Positions 24,052 through 33,853 are shown, numbered from the stretch's first letter. The stretch: DNA of 35,766 nt from Fidelibacterota bacterium (GCA_014381925.1 JACNKR010000037.1:1-35766); one strand, 5' to 3'. The notes: a model not told the origin generated them from the sequence alone. Program-made: numbers and translations.

Positions 24052-26487
24052 ATGAGAAAAATATTAATACTAATTTTGCTATTCACTATTTCATTTACAA
24101 ATGAACTGAATTATTTTGGCGGATTATCTTATGCAACTTCTGATAATTTAGATGCAATTTCGTATAACCCTGCAGGGTTAGGAGTAGATAGAGGATTCCA
24201 GTTAGGATTTGCATTTAATTCGCAAATTTCTGACACATCTAAATTAGCCATTGGGCTTAGAGGTGGTTCACTTGGAATTTTTGGTACTGTAAATAAAGAT
24301 GGAGATTATGATTATATAATTGGTACAGGATCATATTCATCTGATGCAAATTTGTACACTGGGTTTTCTTATTCTTCTGAAAAAATATTTAAATCTGGAT
24401 TTTTATATAGACCATCAACTTTATATTCAATCGGATTTGCACATCAATACAATATAGATAAAAAAATCAATGGGATTAATTTAGCCACCGCTTTTAGACC
24501 AATTGGAAACAGATTTACTTTTGGTGTTGATTTATTCAAAAATGATATTGCGGATGATAATGAAATCGAATTCACTGGTTTTATAGACGTATTAGCAACT
24601 AATGGTGTTCATTTATTGGCTGGTTATAATAATTCAAAAGAAATAATACAAGCTGGTATATCATTTAACACTTCAAATTTTAATATTTTTGGATTATCAA
24701 ATTCTGATAATAACAAACATGCAAATATTTCATTTAGGTATAATAATCAAAAATCTAATGGATTTAAAATACCACTTAAACCTAAAAAGAGAGACAATTT
24801 AAATTATATTGAATTAACCTTGGATGGAATATTTATTGAAGAGCCTGCAAGAAAGAAGAAAGGGTTTAATTTTGATAATTTCAATTTAGACCCAATGTCT
24901 TTATTGTTTGGAAGTAATAATGCAAGATATTATCAATTGAGGGATTTTTTAAATAGAATGAATCAAATTACAAATGACGATAAAATTGATGGTATGATTC
25001 TAAAATTAGAATCTGTTGGAGGTGGAATAACAAAATTAATTGATGTAAGAAATGCGTTACAAGATTTTAAAAATAAAGGAAAGAAAATAATTGTTTATGC
25101 AAATTATATTTCAAATTCATCTTATTTGCTGGCAAGTGTTGCAGATGAAATTTATATTCCTGAATTATCTGGTGTAGATTTAAGAGGGTTAAGTATTGAA
25201 GTTGCATTCTATAAAAATTTATTAGATACACTTGGAATTGTTTTTGAAGTTGAACAAATTAGTCCATATAAATCGGCATTAGATCCAATGATTAGAAATT
25301 CTATGTCAAAAGAGATGAGAGAAAATTTAAGCATGCTTTTTGAAGATGTTTATGAAGAATTTGTATCTTCAATTTCTGAAGGAAGAGGTTGGACAAATGA
25401 AAAAACAAGAGAAATAATTGATAATGGACCATACCGAGAAGTTCAGGCAATCGTATCAAATTTAATAAATGGTACAATGTATCCTGATGAATTCGATAAA
25501 TATATTTCAAAAATTGATGGTAAAAATGTAAAAAAAATATCATTTAATTCAATCTCTAAACCCGAATTATTTGTTAATGAATGGGTTGAAGAGAATGATA
25601 AAATCGCAATTATATATGCAGTTGGTGGAATTAATCTTGGTAAAAGTCAACGCGGAATAAAAGGTCCATCTTCTGTTATGGGAAATGAAACAATATCTCG
25701 TGCAATTGAAAGAGCAAGATTAGATAAAGATGTAAAAGGGATTGTATTAAGAATTGATTCTGGTGGAGGCTCAGCTTTAGCATCAGATTTAATGTGGAGA
25801 GAAATTTATAAAACAACTGTTTTAGACTCATTAAATGTTAAACCAATTATTGCATCAATGTCAAATGTCGCCGCATCTGGTGGGTATTATATAGCATGTC
25901 AAACGGATAAAATTATGGCATCTCCAGCAACGGTTACGGGTTCAATTGGTGTTATTTCTGGGCGACCTAATTTAAGTGGATTAAAAAAGAAATTAGGAAT
26001 TAGCACGGATGGGATGAAATTTGGTAAACATGCAGATTATTATTCTGATAGTGATTTATGGAATAAAGATGAACGAGGTATTTTAAGAGATGGTATTTTA
26101 CATGTGTATGGGAAATTTCTAAAAAGAGTTGCGGATGGTAGAGATGCATTGGACTCACTTGCGGTACATGAAGTTGCCATTGGAAAAGTATGGTCAGGAG
26201 TTAGAGCAAAATCATTAAACCTTATTGATGAAATTGGAAATTTAAATGATGCTATTCAATTAGTTGCTAATATGGCTGAATTAAAAGATGATGAATATGA
26301 AATCGATGAATATCCAAAAAGAAATGATCATCGAAGTTTTTCAATTGGTGGTGATGAGACAAGCCTAACAAATTCAATTTATTTCAAAGGTACATTAAAA
26401 GAAATACAAGAAACATTACGAAGTATTCCTGACTTTCATAATGATAAAAATCAAATGGTTTTACCTTATCGCATCATTTTTCATTAA
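24052..26487 (+). CDS. sppA: Signal peptide peptidase SppA fused to an N-terminal outer-membrane-barrel-like domain
   Basis: 811 residues. After a signal peptide (~1-16), residues ~20-250 look like a PorV/FadL-type beta-barrel. They begin with LSYATSDNLDAISYNPAGLG, the SxxxA..NPAGLG entry motif, and continue as alternating strands with aromatic ends (GIFGTVNKDGDYDY, ATAFRPIGNRFTFGVDLF). Residues ~255-800 are a tandem SppA (S49) protease. The Lys general base is K407 in SPYKSALDPM, and the nucleophile S609 is in SNVAASGGYYIAC, a separation of 202 residues against 200 in E. coli SppA. GIVLRIDSGGGSALASDLM is the other conserved block. Ordinary long SppA has a short N-terminal anchor instead of a barrel. 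A good ribosome site (AAAGGA) precedes the ATG. The 3' end overlaps hemW (convergent) by 4 bases. Confidence 0.88.
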   Translation: MRKILILILLFTISFTNELNYFGGLSYATSDNLDAISYNPAGLGVDRGFQLGFAFNSQISDTSKLAIGLRGGSLGIFGTVNKDGDYDYIIGTGSYSSDANLYTGFSYSSEKIFKSGFLYRPSTLYSIGFAHQYNIDKKINGINLATAFRPIGNRFTFGVDLFKNDIADDNEIEFTGFIDVLATNGVHLLAGYNNSKEIIQAGISFNTSNFNIFGLSNSDNNKHANISFRYNNQKSNGFKIPLKPKKRDNLNYIELTLDGIFIEEPARKKKGFNFDNFNLDPMSLLFGSNNARYYQLRDFLNRMNQITNDDKIDGMILKLESVGGGITKLIDVRNALQDFKNKGKKIIVYANYISNSSYLLASVADEIYIPELSGVDLRGLSIEVAFYKNLLDTLGIVFEVEQISPYKSALDPMIRNSMSKEMRENLSMLFEDVYEEFVSSISEGRGWTNEKTREIIDNGPYREVQAIVSNLINGTMYPDEFDKYISKIDGKNVKKISFNSISKPELFVNEWVEENDKIAIIYAVGGINLGKSQRGIKGPSSVMGNETISRAIERARLDKDVKGIVLRIDSGGGSALASDLMWREIYKTTVLDSLNVKPIIASMSNVAASGGYYIACQTDKIMASPATVTGSIGVISGRPNLSGLKKKLGISTDGMKFGKHADYYSDSDLWNKDERGILRDGILHVYGKFLKRVADGRDALDSLAVHEVAIGKVWSGVRAKSLNLIDEIGNLNDAIQLVANMAELKDDEYEIDEYPKRNDHRSFSIGGDETSLTNSIYFKGTLKEIQETLRSIPDFHNDKNQMVLPYRIIFH

Positions 26488-27623
26488 TCAATAAATAAAT
26501 CAAGTAATATAGAATCTAAAAATGGAATCCCTTTATCAGTGAGATAGAGGGATTTTTCATTTAATATGATTTTATCTCTCCATTTAGTTAATCCATGATT
26601 TAATTCTAATTTATATTTAGAATTTATAGATTTTAATTTATTGACTGAAATTCCATTTTTCAATCGAAGACCATTTAATAAAATTTCATTAAACCTCATA
26701 GAGTTTGATGTTAGTTCAGATTGATTTATTGGGCTTTTATTTTTTTCTAATCGTTTTAAATATTCATCTAAAGATCTAACATTCCACCATCGTTGATTTC
26801 CATTAAATCCATGAGCTGATGGACCAAATGCTAAATATGGGTCAGATTTCCAATAATGAATATTATGTTTACATTCATTTCCTGCTGCTGCGAAATTAGA
26901 TATTTCATAAGGAGTAAAATTATGTGTAGATAAAAATTTTCTTACAAATAAAAGCATGTTTAGGTCGTCATCATCTTTTGGCATTATTGTAATATTTTTC
27001 TTGACCATTCTATTTAATTTAGTTCCAGATTCAACGGTAAGGGAATATGCCGAAATATGATTAGGGGCTAATTTAATAATCGTTTGTAAATCACTTTCAA
27101 GCATTTTTTGTGTTTGATTAGGAATTGAGAAAATCATATCAATATTTATATTTTCAAAGCCAATATTTCGTGCATTATTATAAGTTTCAATTGCCTGATC
27201 TCTGGTGTGAATCCGTGTAAGAAATTTGAGTAATTCAGGTTGTAATGATTGAAATCCCAATGAAAGTCTATTTATACCAGACGATTTAAAACTTTTCAAT
27301 TTAATTAATGGTGCTTCTCCAGGATTTGCTTCCAATGTTATTTCACAATTTGATTCTAGTTTATAAACTTTATTTAAAGTTTCAAGAATTTTGTTTAATT
27401 GGAAAGGAGTTAATATGGATGGAGTTCCACCGCCAATAAAAATAGTATCAATGTTAAAATCAAATTGATGTTGTTTTGAATAAAGCTCAATTTCTTTACA
27501 TAGCATGTTTGTAAAATGTTCTCGTTGATGTTCCTGTTCAGTAATTGAATAAAAATCACAATAAATACATTTTACTTTACAAAATGGAATATGTACATAT
27601 ATACCTGCCGTTTGTTTGCTCAT
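26484..27623 (-). CDS. hemW: Radical SAM heme chaperone HemW
   Basis: A cytoplasmic radical SAM protein, 379 residues. The N-terminal signature GIYVHIPFCKVKCIYCDFYS carries the three cluster cysteines C15, C19 and C22. The residue two after the last Cys is Phe, as in HemW, whereas the HemN oxidase has a fourth Cys there; so HemW (heme chaperone) is preferred over coproporphyrinogen dehydrogenase. Later motifs: IDTIFIGGGTPSIL, ITLEANPGE, INRLSLGFQSL, NINIDMIFSIPNQT, and a HemN_C-like domain (RFNEILLNGLRLKNGI). It starts 5 bases after cstA, in the same minus-strand transcript. Confidence 0.92.
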   Translation of the reverse strand: MSKQTAGIYVHIPFCKVKCIYCDFYSITEQEHQREHFTNMLCKEIELYSKQHQFDFNIDTIFIGGGTPSILTPFQLNKILETLNKVYKLESNCEITLEANPGEAPLIKLKSFKSSGINRLSLGFQSLQPELLKFLTRIHTRDQAIETYNNARNIGFENINIDMIFSIPNQTQKMLESDLQTIIKLAPNHISAYSLTVESGTKLNRMVKKNITIMPKDDDDLNMLLFVRKFLSTHNFTPYEISNFAAAGNECKHNIHYWKSDPYLAFGPSAHGFNGNQRWWNVRSLDEYLKRLEKNKSPINQSELTSNSMRFNEILLNGLRLKNGISVNKLKSINSKYKLELNHGLTKWRDKIILNEKSLYLTDKGIPFLDSILLDLFID

Positions 27624-27628
27624 TTTAA

Positions 27629-29368
27629 TTATTTATTAACGGAAATAGTTAATTTATTTTTGAAGTAATATTTTATTCCTTCGTAAATCATTTTAATAAA
27701 AAGAAGAATTAAAATAATACCAAGTCCAAATAATAAATTATTATTAGAAGTTTTAAATTGAATTGTTTTTGTATACAAGGAAATAAATGCGATTGACATT
27801 ATAAATATCATTGGTATAAAAAGTAGAATAACTTTTTTTCCTTTTTTCCAAAAATATAATGTTAATATCATTAAAATTAGTCCTGCTAACATTTGGTTTG
27901 TTGCACCAAATATTGGCCATAAAATCCAGCCTGCCTGTTTGAATGATTCAGAACCAGGTATTTGTATTTTCCACATCGCCAATATTATTGCTGGAATAAT
28001 TGCAAGAATTGTAGAAATATAACGATTTTGAAATAATTTAATTTTTAAGGATGATGATAATTCATTTATTATAAATCGTTGAATACGAGTTGCGGTATCA
28101 AGTGTAGTGGCTGCGAATGAAATAACAAGTACGGCCATTATTGTTTTTGCAATTTCTGCTGAAATTCCAATTTGCTCTAATAGCGCACCTCCTCCCAATA
28201 CAAATGCAACGGCTTTATTTGTAGTTGCATGTGCCCATGAATCATAATAAACTGCCCAGTTTAAATTTTCAACAATACCTACTGATGGTATTGTACAATT
28301 ATTCACAAGTGCAATTCCCGAAACGGCACAAAGGGTAGAAGCTAATGCTAATGTTCCTTCGCCTAACATTCCTCCATAACCAATCATCCGTGCATGTTTA
28401 AGTTTGTCAACTTGTTTTGAGGTCGTTCCCGATGAAACTAAACCATGGAATCCACTAATTGCACCACATGCAATTGTAACAAATAGCATTGGGAAAATAG
28501 GAGGTGAACCATCTTCAATTTGAGTTCTTATCATTGGTGCATCAACAATTGGAGCGGCATAGAAAATTCCTGCAAATAACAGTGCTAAGCCCACAAATAA
28601 TTGATGACTATTTATATAATCTCTTGGTTGTAATAATGACCATACAGGTAATAGACTAGCGATAGCAGAATATCCAAATAATAACAATATCCAGATATTT
28701 ATTGCCTGTGATTTATCTATATTAAGTAAAGTTTGAAAATCAATTGGGAATTGTGTACCAACCCATATAAAAAAATATAGGAGAATGAGGGCAATAATTG
28801 ATGGAATTGTTGCATTTAATTTTTTTTTGTAAATAATAATCCCAATAAAAAGTGCAATAATTATTTCAATGTTTATGGGTATAACAGAAGTTGGAATAGA
28901 AACAAATAATCCTGAAATTGCCATCGCAAATACAGCAAGTACAAGCCAAGTTAATAGCATTACAAATATCAAAAAGATAATTCTAATTTCTTTATTTATA
29001 AATTTCCCGGTAATGTCAGCTATTGAATTCCCTTTTTCTTTTAAACTGATTACAAGAGCCCCGAAGTCATGTACTGCACCAATAAATATAGTTCCAATCA
29101 CCACCCAAATAATTGCAGGTAACCATCCCCAGTAAGAAGCAATACACGGACCAATAATGGGTGCGGCTCCAGCAATTGAAGTAAAATGATGTCCAAATAA
29201 TATATGTTTAGTGGTGGGGACAAAATCAACTCCATCATTAAATTCATGGGCGGGAGTAATTATATTTTCATCTAAGTCAAATATATTTTTTGCTATATAT
29301 TTGCTGTAAAATCGATATCCTAAATAAAATGAAGTTAGACCAAAAAGTACTAAATATATTGAGTTCAT
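27629..29368 (-). CDS. cstA: CstA family carbon starvation protein / transporter
   Basis: A large polytopic membrane protein (579 residues, ~15 helices) of the CstA family, which transports pyruvate or peptides. Signature blocks: FVPTTKHILFGHHFTSIAGA, GPCIASYWGWLPAIIWV, GAVHDFGALVISL.. KGNSIADITG near the N-terminus, and ATTLDTATRIQRF in the C-terminal half. It is shorter than E. coli CstA (~700 residues), having a shorter C-terminal region, as in many non-enteric homologues. It is probably first in a transcript with hemW; a 304-base leader region precedes it. Confidence 0.93.
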   Translation of the reverse strand: MNSIYLVLFGLTSFYLGYRFYSKYIAKNIFDLDENIITPAHEFNDGVDFVPTTKHILFGHHFTSIAGAAPIIGPCIASYWGWLPAIIWVVIGTIFIGAVHDFGALVISLKEKGNSIADITGKFINKEIRIIFLIFVMLLTWLVLAVFAMAISGLFVSIPTSVIPINIEIIIALFIGIIIYKKKLNATIPSIIALILLYFFIWVGTQFPIDFQTLLNIDKSQAINIWILLLFGYSAIASLLPVWSLLQPRDYINSHQLFVGLALLFAGIFYAAPIVDAPMIRTQIEDGSPPIFPMLFVTIACGAISGFHGLVSSGTTSKQVDKLKHARMIGYGGMLGEGTLALASTLCAVSGIALVNNCTIPSVGIVENLNWAVYYDSWAHATTNKAVAFVLGGGALLEQIGISAEIAKTIMAVLVISFAATTLDTATRIQRFIINELSSSLKIKLFQNRYISTILAIIPAIILAMWKIQIPGSESFKQAGWILWPIFGATNQMLAGLILMILTLYFWKKGKKVILLFIPMIFIMSIAFISLYTKTIQFKTSNNNLLFGLGIILILLFIKMIYEGIKYYFKNKLTISVNK

Positions 29369-29672
29369 AAATATGTTATTTTTAATTAAAAAATGCTCTT
29401 GTAATTTAATATGATTTTAATAAAAATATTTATTTATTAGATTACTTCGTCAGGGAATAGTATAACGTGGTTATAGAATTGTAGGTATTTAAAAAGTTGA
29501 TTGTGTGTAGGCTAAAAGTCGTAACTCAAACTATTGGGTTCTAAGCAATAATTAAGAGTATAATTAATATTATTTTTAATTAACCGGCTAATTTTATTAC
29601 TTGGTCTTAATTAAAATATATTTCATTGCATTTAAAGCATTTTGATCATTTTCATAATAAACCTAATACCAC
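29369..29672. other. Intergenic region between the M23 peptidase and cstA
   Basis: A 304-base stretch without a credible open reading frame longer than about 10 codons. It holds a possible hairpin at 29524-29559: ACTC plus AAACTATTG paired with CAATAATTAA plus GAGT, loop GGTTCTAAG, with mismatches and no long T-run. A near-palindrome TGCATTTAAAGCA lies at about 29628-29640. It must contain the cstA promoter (minus strand) and the 3' end of the M23 transcript. I could not place either with confidence. Confidence 0.5.
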
Positions 29673-30608
29673 CTAAATATGTGATGATGTGAAATAATAA
29701 TTCTTAGGGTTAACTCTTTTGTTATTTCTTTTAATTTCATAATGTAAATGGGGGGCGGTAGATTTTCCTGTATTTCCAACCGTTCCAATAATATCACCTC
29801 GTGAAACTGTTTGACCTCTTTTTACTTTCCGTTTATTCATGTGAGCATAAACGGTTTTATATCCATACCCATGGTCAATTTCAATATAATTTCCATAAGA
29901 ACCAAAATATTTTGAAGTCTTAATTACACCATTTGCTGTTGCAATAACGGGTGTTCCTCGTTTAGCAGAAAAATCATGTCCATCATGTCTTTTTCTTCTG
30001 CCTGTAACGGGATCTCTTCTCATCCCATAACCTGAAGTAAATTCACATATATCTTTATCTAAAGGAATAATTGCTGGTAAAGCTTTATATCTATTTAGGT
30101 TATTATTAGCTTTATTGATTATTTCAACATAACTTAATTCTTCAAGATTTGCCCATCGCCTTGCATGTTCAATTTTTTTTGTATATATTTTTAAATCAAA
30201 ATTATCAATAGGTAATAAATAATTTAATGAGGATTGATCTTTTTTGATACTACCACCAGTTCCCATTTTCCTAATATCATTAGGTATAGGGGGGAGATTT
30301 ACCATTTTTCGAAGTCGCTGATCATGGTCTTGGACTTTGTTAAGATGGTCATATAATATATTTAAGTTCTTTTGGTTTTCTTCAATTTGTTTAACTAATT
30401 TTTGATTATCTAATCGAATTGTTCTAACTTCTTTTAAGGAAGGATTTGTAAAATAAAACCAAATAAATGAAAACACAGGTGTTAATAAAAGCATAATTCC
30501 TGTTATTACTAATAATATAGTTTTAGACGCAGAAAGATGAACTTCTTGCATTTCGGCAGAATCTTCATTTAAAATTATTAATTTTCTGTGTTTATTAAAT
30601 ATTTTCAT
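29673..30608 (-). CDS. M23 family (LytM) metallopeptidase with membrane anchor and coiled coil
   Basis: A periplasmic cell-wall endopeptidase, 311 residues. A short cytoplasmic N-terminus, one membrane helix (29-52), then a coiled coil (~57-100; KLVKQIEENQKNLNILYDHL) lead to a LytM domain at ~186-300. The zinc site is intact: H208 and D212 (H-x3-D in RHDGHDF) and the H287-L-H289 motif with YAHM before it. FTSGYGMRRDPVTGR opens the domain as in other active M23 peptidases. The architecture resembles MepM-like proteins of Bacteroidota and Chlorobiota. It is transcribed away from the dockerin protein gene at 30830. Confidence 0.92.
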   Translation of the reverse strand: MKIFNKHRKLIILNEDSAEMQEVHLSASKTILLVITGIMLLLTPVFSFIWFYFTNPSLKEVRTIRLDNQKLVKQIEENQKNLNILYDHLNKVQDHDQRLRKMVNLPPIPNDIRKMGTGGSIKKDQSSLNYLLPIDNFDLKIYTKKIEHARRWANLEELSYVEIINKANNNLNRYKALPAIIPLDKDICEFTSGYGMRRDPVTGRRKRHDGHDFSAKRGTPVIATANGVIKTSKYFGSYGNYIEIDHGYGYKTVYAHMNKRKVKRGQTVSRGDIIGTVGNTGKSTAPHLHYEIKRNNKRVNPKNYYFTSSHI

Positions 30609-30829
30609 CTAAAATTATAATTAATTAGAAATAACCTATTAATAATTTAAGTGTTTTTTTTTACTGCTACAAAGATTTGAAAAATTGTATAATAAATAAC
30701 TCATATTTTAATTTATTTAAAATTGTAAAGTTCGTTGTCTAAATAAACACAATTTAAATTAATTAGAAATTGTAAATTATCGACGGATAAAAATAAAAAA
30801 TTTAACATGTTTAATAGGAAAAATTGATT

Positions 30830-33800
30830 ATGAAAAAAATATTAATTAAATTAATTATTTTACAAATTACGATATTTTCGTTTTTGTTTAGTGAAAATAA
30901 TGAGCATGAATTTGATTTAGACAGTAGGGTGAAATTACAATCAGAATTGTCACGAGTATTATTTAGAACAATTATGGATGCAAAATTAAAAGTAAATAAT
31001 TTAGATTTTAGAAATAGAGAGGAAGTACTTACAAATTTAACTTCAACGGCCCCTCGAACTGAATTTATAATTAATGCAGATTTAACTGAAGAATTTGGGA
31101 ATAGTATTTTATCCTCATCAATAAAGCTTTCAACAAATGGGCAACAATCATGGATTAATACGAATAACTTAGGATTAATTGGCTCATCTGGCTTTGAGAA
31201 TACATGGCATAGCACGATTCAAAATTCAGGTTCTAATGCTGTACATTGGTTTATTTCTGCACTTGTTAACTCTGCAGCTGTAGGGCAAGATCAAGGTGAA
31301 ATTATAGTATCTCAATCTCCAAATAATTTTAATGGACAATGGCCTCCATCTAATAATTTTTACGCAACTTTAAGTACAGATGCATCAGGAGATGCTTCTT
31401 CAGGGCAAGATATTACATCAATTTTTGCATCATATAAAGGGTCATTCGAAGTCCCTGAAGGTAATACTGAAAAGTTATATTTAGGAATGAATCTTTCAGG
31501 AGGGTGTTGTGATGATGGGAGTACATTTGGTCCTTGGTTTTTATATGGAGTTGGAATTGTTAACCCTGATGCTGAGACACCTGTTGCCTATGCAGTTGGT
31601 TATGGAAATGGTGGTTTTGGAGAGCTTACTCCAGGTTTGTTAAAATTATCGGGAGATATCTCAACAGGTGAAATTTCAGGGTTTGATTATATTACCACTT
31701 ATATTGATTGGACACAAATGGGTAATCAATTACATACTTCATTACTAATGGATTATATTACAAATGATCCAGATTGGGGGCCATGGCCAAATTCCATGAA
31801 TAGTGTGATTTTAGTTGGAATGACTGTTTCAGCAGATATTAGTAGCAATGTAACAATTATTGATCAATCAGACCCAGGGCTATTTATATTATCGACACAA
31901 ACTCAAGATGGAAATATAACACCTGGATTATCAAATTTATTATTTGACGAAACAACATCACAGGTATCGGTAGATTATTTAGATCCTGATAATAATTTAC
32001 CGTGGAAACATTCTGTATCAATTTGTGATGAAAATAATAACTGTAATTTAGAAATTGAACTCATTCCAAATAATCATGAATATTCATTTGGAGTTAATTA
32101 TAGTGCAATTTTAGACATTAATGCTTTAATCCCTGGAGAATATTATTTGAAAGTTAGATTTAATGATTCTGATGCTGATGACCAAGAATTGTTATTATAT
32201 GATTTCATCTCATTTTCAGGTTGTAATGATATTGATGCATGTAACTTTATTGAGGGTGCCTCTGGATGTGAAAATGGTGGTTTTTCTTGTTGTGAATATT
32301 CTGAAATAAATTTTGATTGCTTAGGGAATTGTATTTCTGAAATTGATTGTTTTGGAGTTTGTGGAGGAGTTTCAGCTATTGATGATTGCGGAATATGTGG
32401 TGGTTTAAATGATTGTAATTGCCCAGGGTATCCTGAAGGAACGACACCAGATTGTTTTGGTGTTTGTGGTGGCGATGCCAGTTTTGATGAATGTGGTGTC
32501 TGTGGAGGAAATGGCATTCCTGTTGGATATTGTGATTGTGAGGGGCATGTCATGGATGAATGTAATATTTGTGGAGGGTCTGGAATTAGTGATGGATATT
32601 GTGATTGCAATGAAAATACGCTTGATTGCACAGGGAATTGTGGAGGGGATGCAATAGCTGATGAATGTGGTATCTGTGAAGGTGATGATTCCTGTTTAGG
32701 ATGTATTGATCAACTTGCATTGAATTTTAATTCGGATGCAACCGTAAATGATGGTGAATGTATTTATAATCCTGCAACAGAATTTTCTGCAATATTTAAT
32801 GAAGATGAATCTGTTTCTTTAAGTTGGATTGAACCTGTTACTGGTCCAACGGGTCCATGTCCTAATGAAAGTGAAATTTTAGATTGTAATGGGAATTGTG
32901 GGCCTGAATCGTGGATTGGCGATGGTGGGTGTGATGATGGTACATATTTTTATAGTGTTACTTATGGATATTGTGGAACAGACCCATTAGCATTACCTTC
33001 AGAAGATTGTATTTCTATTTTATTTGAATGTGATGACTTCCCTGAAGAAACTGGCGATTGTAATGGAGAAAATTGTCCTGAAGATTATATAATGGATTGT
33101 AATGGTATTTGTGCTCCCTATTCATGGATTGGTGATGGTTATTGTGATGTGGGGCAATGGGGTGCATTTTTATATTGTGATGCAGGTAGTTGGGATGGTG
33201 GCGACTGTGGTTCTTGTAGTGATTTAAATGAAGTACAAGATTGTAATGGTGATTGTTGGCCGTATGATGTAATTGGCGATGGATGGTGTGATGAAGATGG
33301 TATCGTTAATTGGGATCCGTTTGATTTTGAAGAGGACTATGACTGTTCTGCATTTGGTTATGACGGTGGAGATTGTTCTGGTGAACCGGAATTATTACCT
33401 CTGGATAATAATAATATTCAATTTGTGATGAATAAATTACCTCATTATTTAACATCTAAATTTAATGATTTAATTTTAGAACGAAATAATGTATTAAGAG
33501 AAGAAATTGCTTATCAAATTATACGCAATGGAAATAACATTGCAGAAACAAGTGAAAATAATTATATTGATTTTTCACCACAATATGGTGAGAATTGTTA
33601 TTCGGTAACCGTTTTATATCCGTATGGTGAATCTGAATCTACAACTATTGAATGTATTTATGCAGATTTAGAAGTGCTTCCAGGAGATTCTAACTCAGAT
33701 GGTACAATAAATGTTGTAGATATTGTTTTGCTGGTAGGATATATAATGGATGAAACAACTGAATTAAATTTTCTTGCATCTGATTTAAATGGTGATGGTG

Positions 33801-33853
33801 AAATAAATGTTGTTGATATTGTACTTTTAGTGGAGCTGATTTTAAATGAATAA
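30830..33853 (+). CDS. Large exported cysteine-rich protein with Notch-like modules and C-terminal dockerin
   Basis: About 1007 residues from ATG 30830. A TTG at 30824 would add two residues and has the better distance to AGGA (4 bases against 10), so the start is ambiguous. A signal peptide spans ~1-20. Residues ~30-450 are beta-rich and unrecognised (GQDITSIFASYKGSFEVP, then SGGCCDDGSTFGPW). Residues ~465-645 are repeats of the form DCFGVCGGDASFDECGVCGG, ending in a 'GCIDQLALNFNSDATVNDGE' unit. An FN3-like domain begins near 650 and is interrupted by three Lin12/Notch-like modules (~682-850). It resumes near 850-940 (AYQIIRNGNNIAET, then YSVTVLYPYGE). A dockerin-like pair closes the protein (~950-1007; GDSNSDGTINVVD, SDLNGDGEINVVD). 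No T9SS sorting domain follows. The function is unknown; a cell-surface structural or adhesive role is inferred. Confidence 0.85.
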   Translation: MKKILIKLIILQITIFSFLFSENNEHEFDLDSRVKLQSELSRVLFRTIMDAKLKVNNLDFRNREEVLTNLTSTAPRTEFIINADLTEEFGNSILSSSIKLSTNGQQSWINTNNLGLIGSSGFENTWHSTIQNSGSNAVHWFISALVNSAAVGQDQGEIIVSQSPNNFNGQWPPSNNFYATLSTDASGDASSGQDITSIFASYKGSFEVPEGNTEKLYLGMNLSGGCCDDGSTFGPWFLYGVGIVNPDAETPVAYAVGYGNGGFGELTPGLLKLSGDISTGEISGFDYITTYIDWTQMGNQLHTSLLMDYITNDPDWGPWPNSMNSVILVGMTVSADISSNVTIIDQSDPGLFILSTQTQDGNITPGLSNLLFDETTSQVSVDYLDPDNNLPWKHSVSICDENNNCNLEIELIPNNHEYSFGVNYSAILDINALIPGEYYLKVRFNDSDADDQELLLYDFISFSGCNDIDACNFIEGASGCENGGFSCCEYSEINFDCLGNCISEIDCFGVCGGVSAIDDCGICGGLNDCNCPGYPEGTTPDCFGVCGGDASFDECGVCGGNGIPVGYCDCEGHVMDECNICGGSGISDGYCDCNENTLDCTGNCGGDAIADECGICEGDDSCLGCIDQLALNFNSDATVNDGECIYNPATEFSAIFNEDESVSLSWIEPVTGPTGPCPNESEILDCNGNCGPESWIGDGGCDDGTYFYSVTYGYCGTDPLALPSEDCISILFECDDFPEETGDCNGENCPEDYIMDCNGICAPYSWIGDGYCDVGQWGAFLYCDAGSWDGGDCGSCSDLNEVQDCNGDCWPYDVIGDGWCDEDGIVNWDPFDFEEDYDCSAFGYDGGDCSGEPELLPLDNNNIQFVMNKLPHYLTSKFNDLILERNNVLREEIAYQIIRNGNNIAETSENNYIDFSPQYGENCYSVTVLYPYGESESTTIECIYADLEVLPGDSNSDGTINVVDIVLLVGYIMDETTELNFLASDLNGDGEINVVDIVLLVELILNE
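32882..33382 (+). repeat. Three Lin12/Notch-like cysteine modules in one gene
   Basis: Approximate module spans are 32882-33066, 33095-33216 and 33239-33382. Each reads DCNGxC..x(W/V)IGDGxCD...(C)...(D)GGDC or a variant (ETGDC in the first), the Cys and Asp/Gly spacing of Lin12/Notch repeats, which bind calcium. A related copy is in the C25 protease near 22540-22690 (SWLGDGLCDDG, then CDEGDC). Confidence 0.65.

Noticed and set aside
26484..27623. HemN coproporphyrinogen III dehydrogenase
   Set aside because: The fourth Cys of the HemN CxxxCxxCxC motif is replaced by Phe (CDF), as in HemW.
29369..29672. tRNA or other stable RNA gene in the long gap
   Set aside because: No cloverleaf, no GTTCGA-type T loop and no GC-rich acceptor stem can be found.
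32143..33382. The Cys-rich repeats as a CRISPR or DNA-level repeat array
   Set aside because: The repetition is at protein level with divergent codons; there are no identical direct repeats or spacers.
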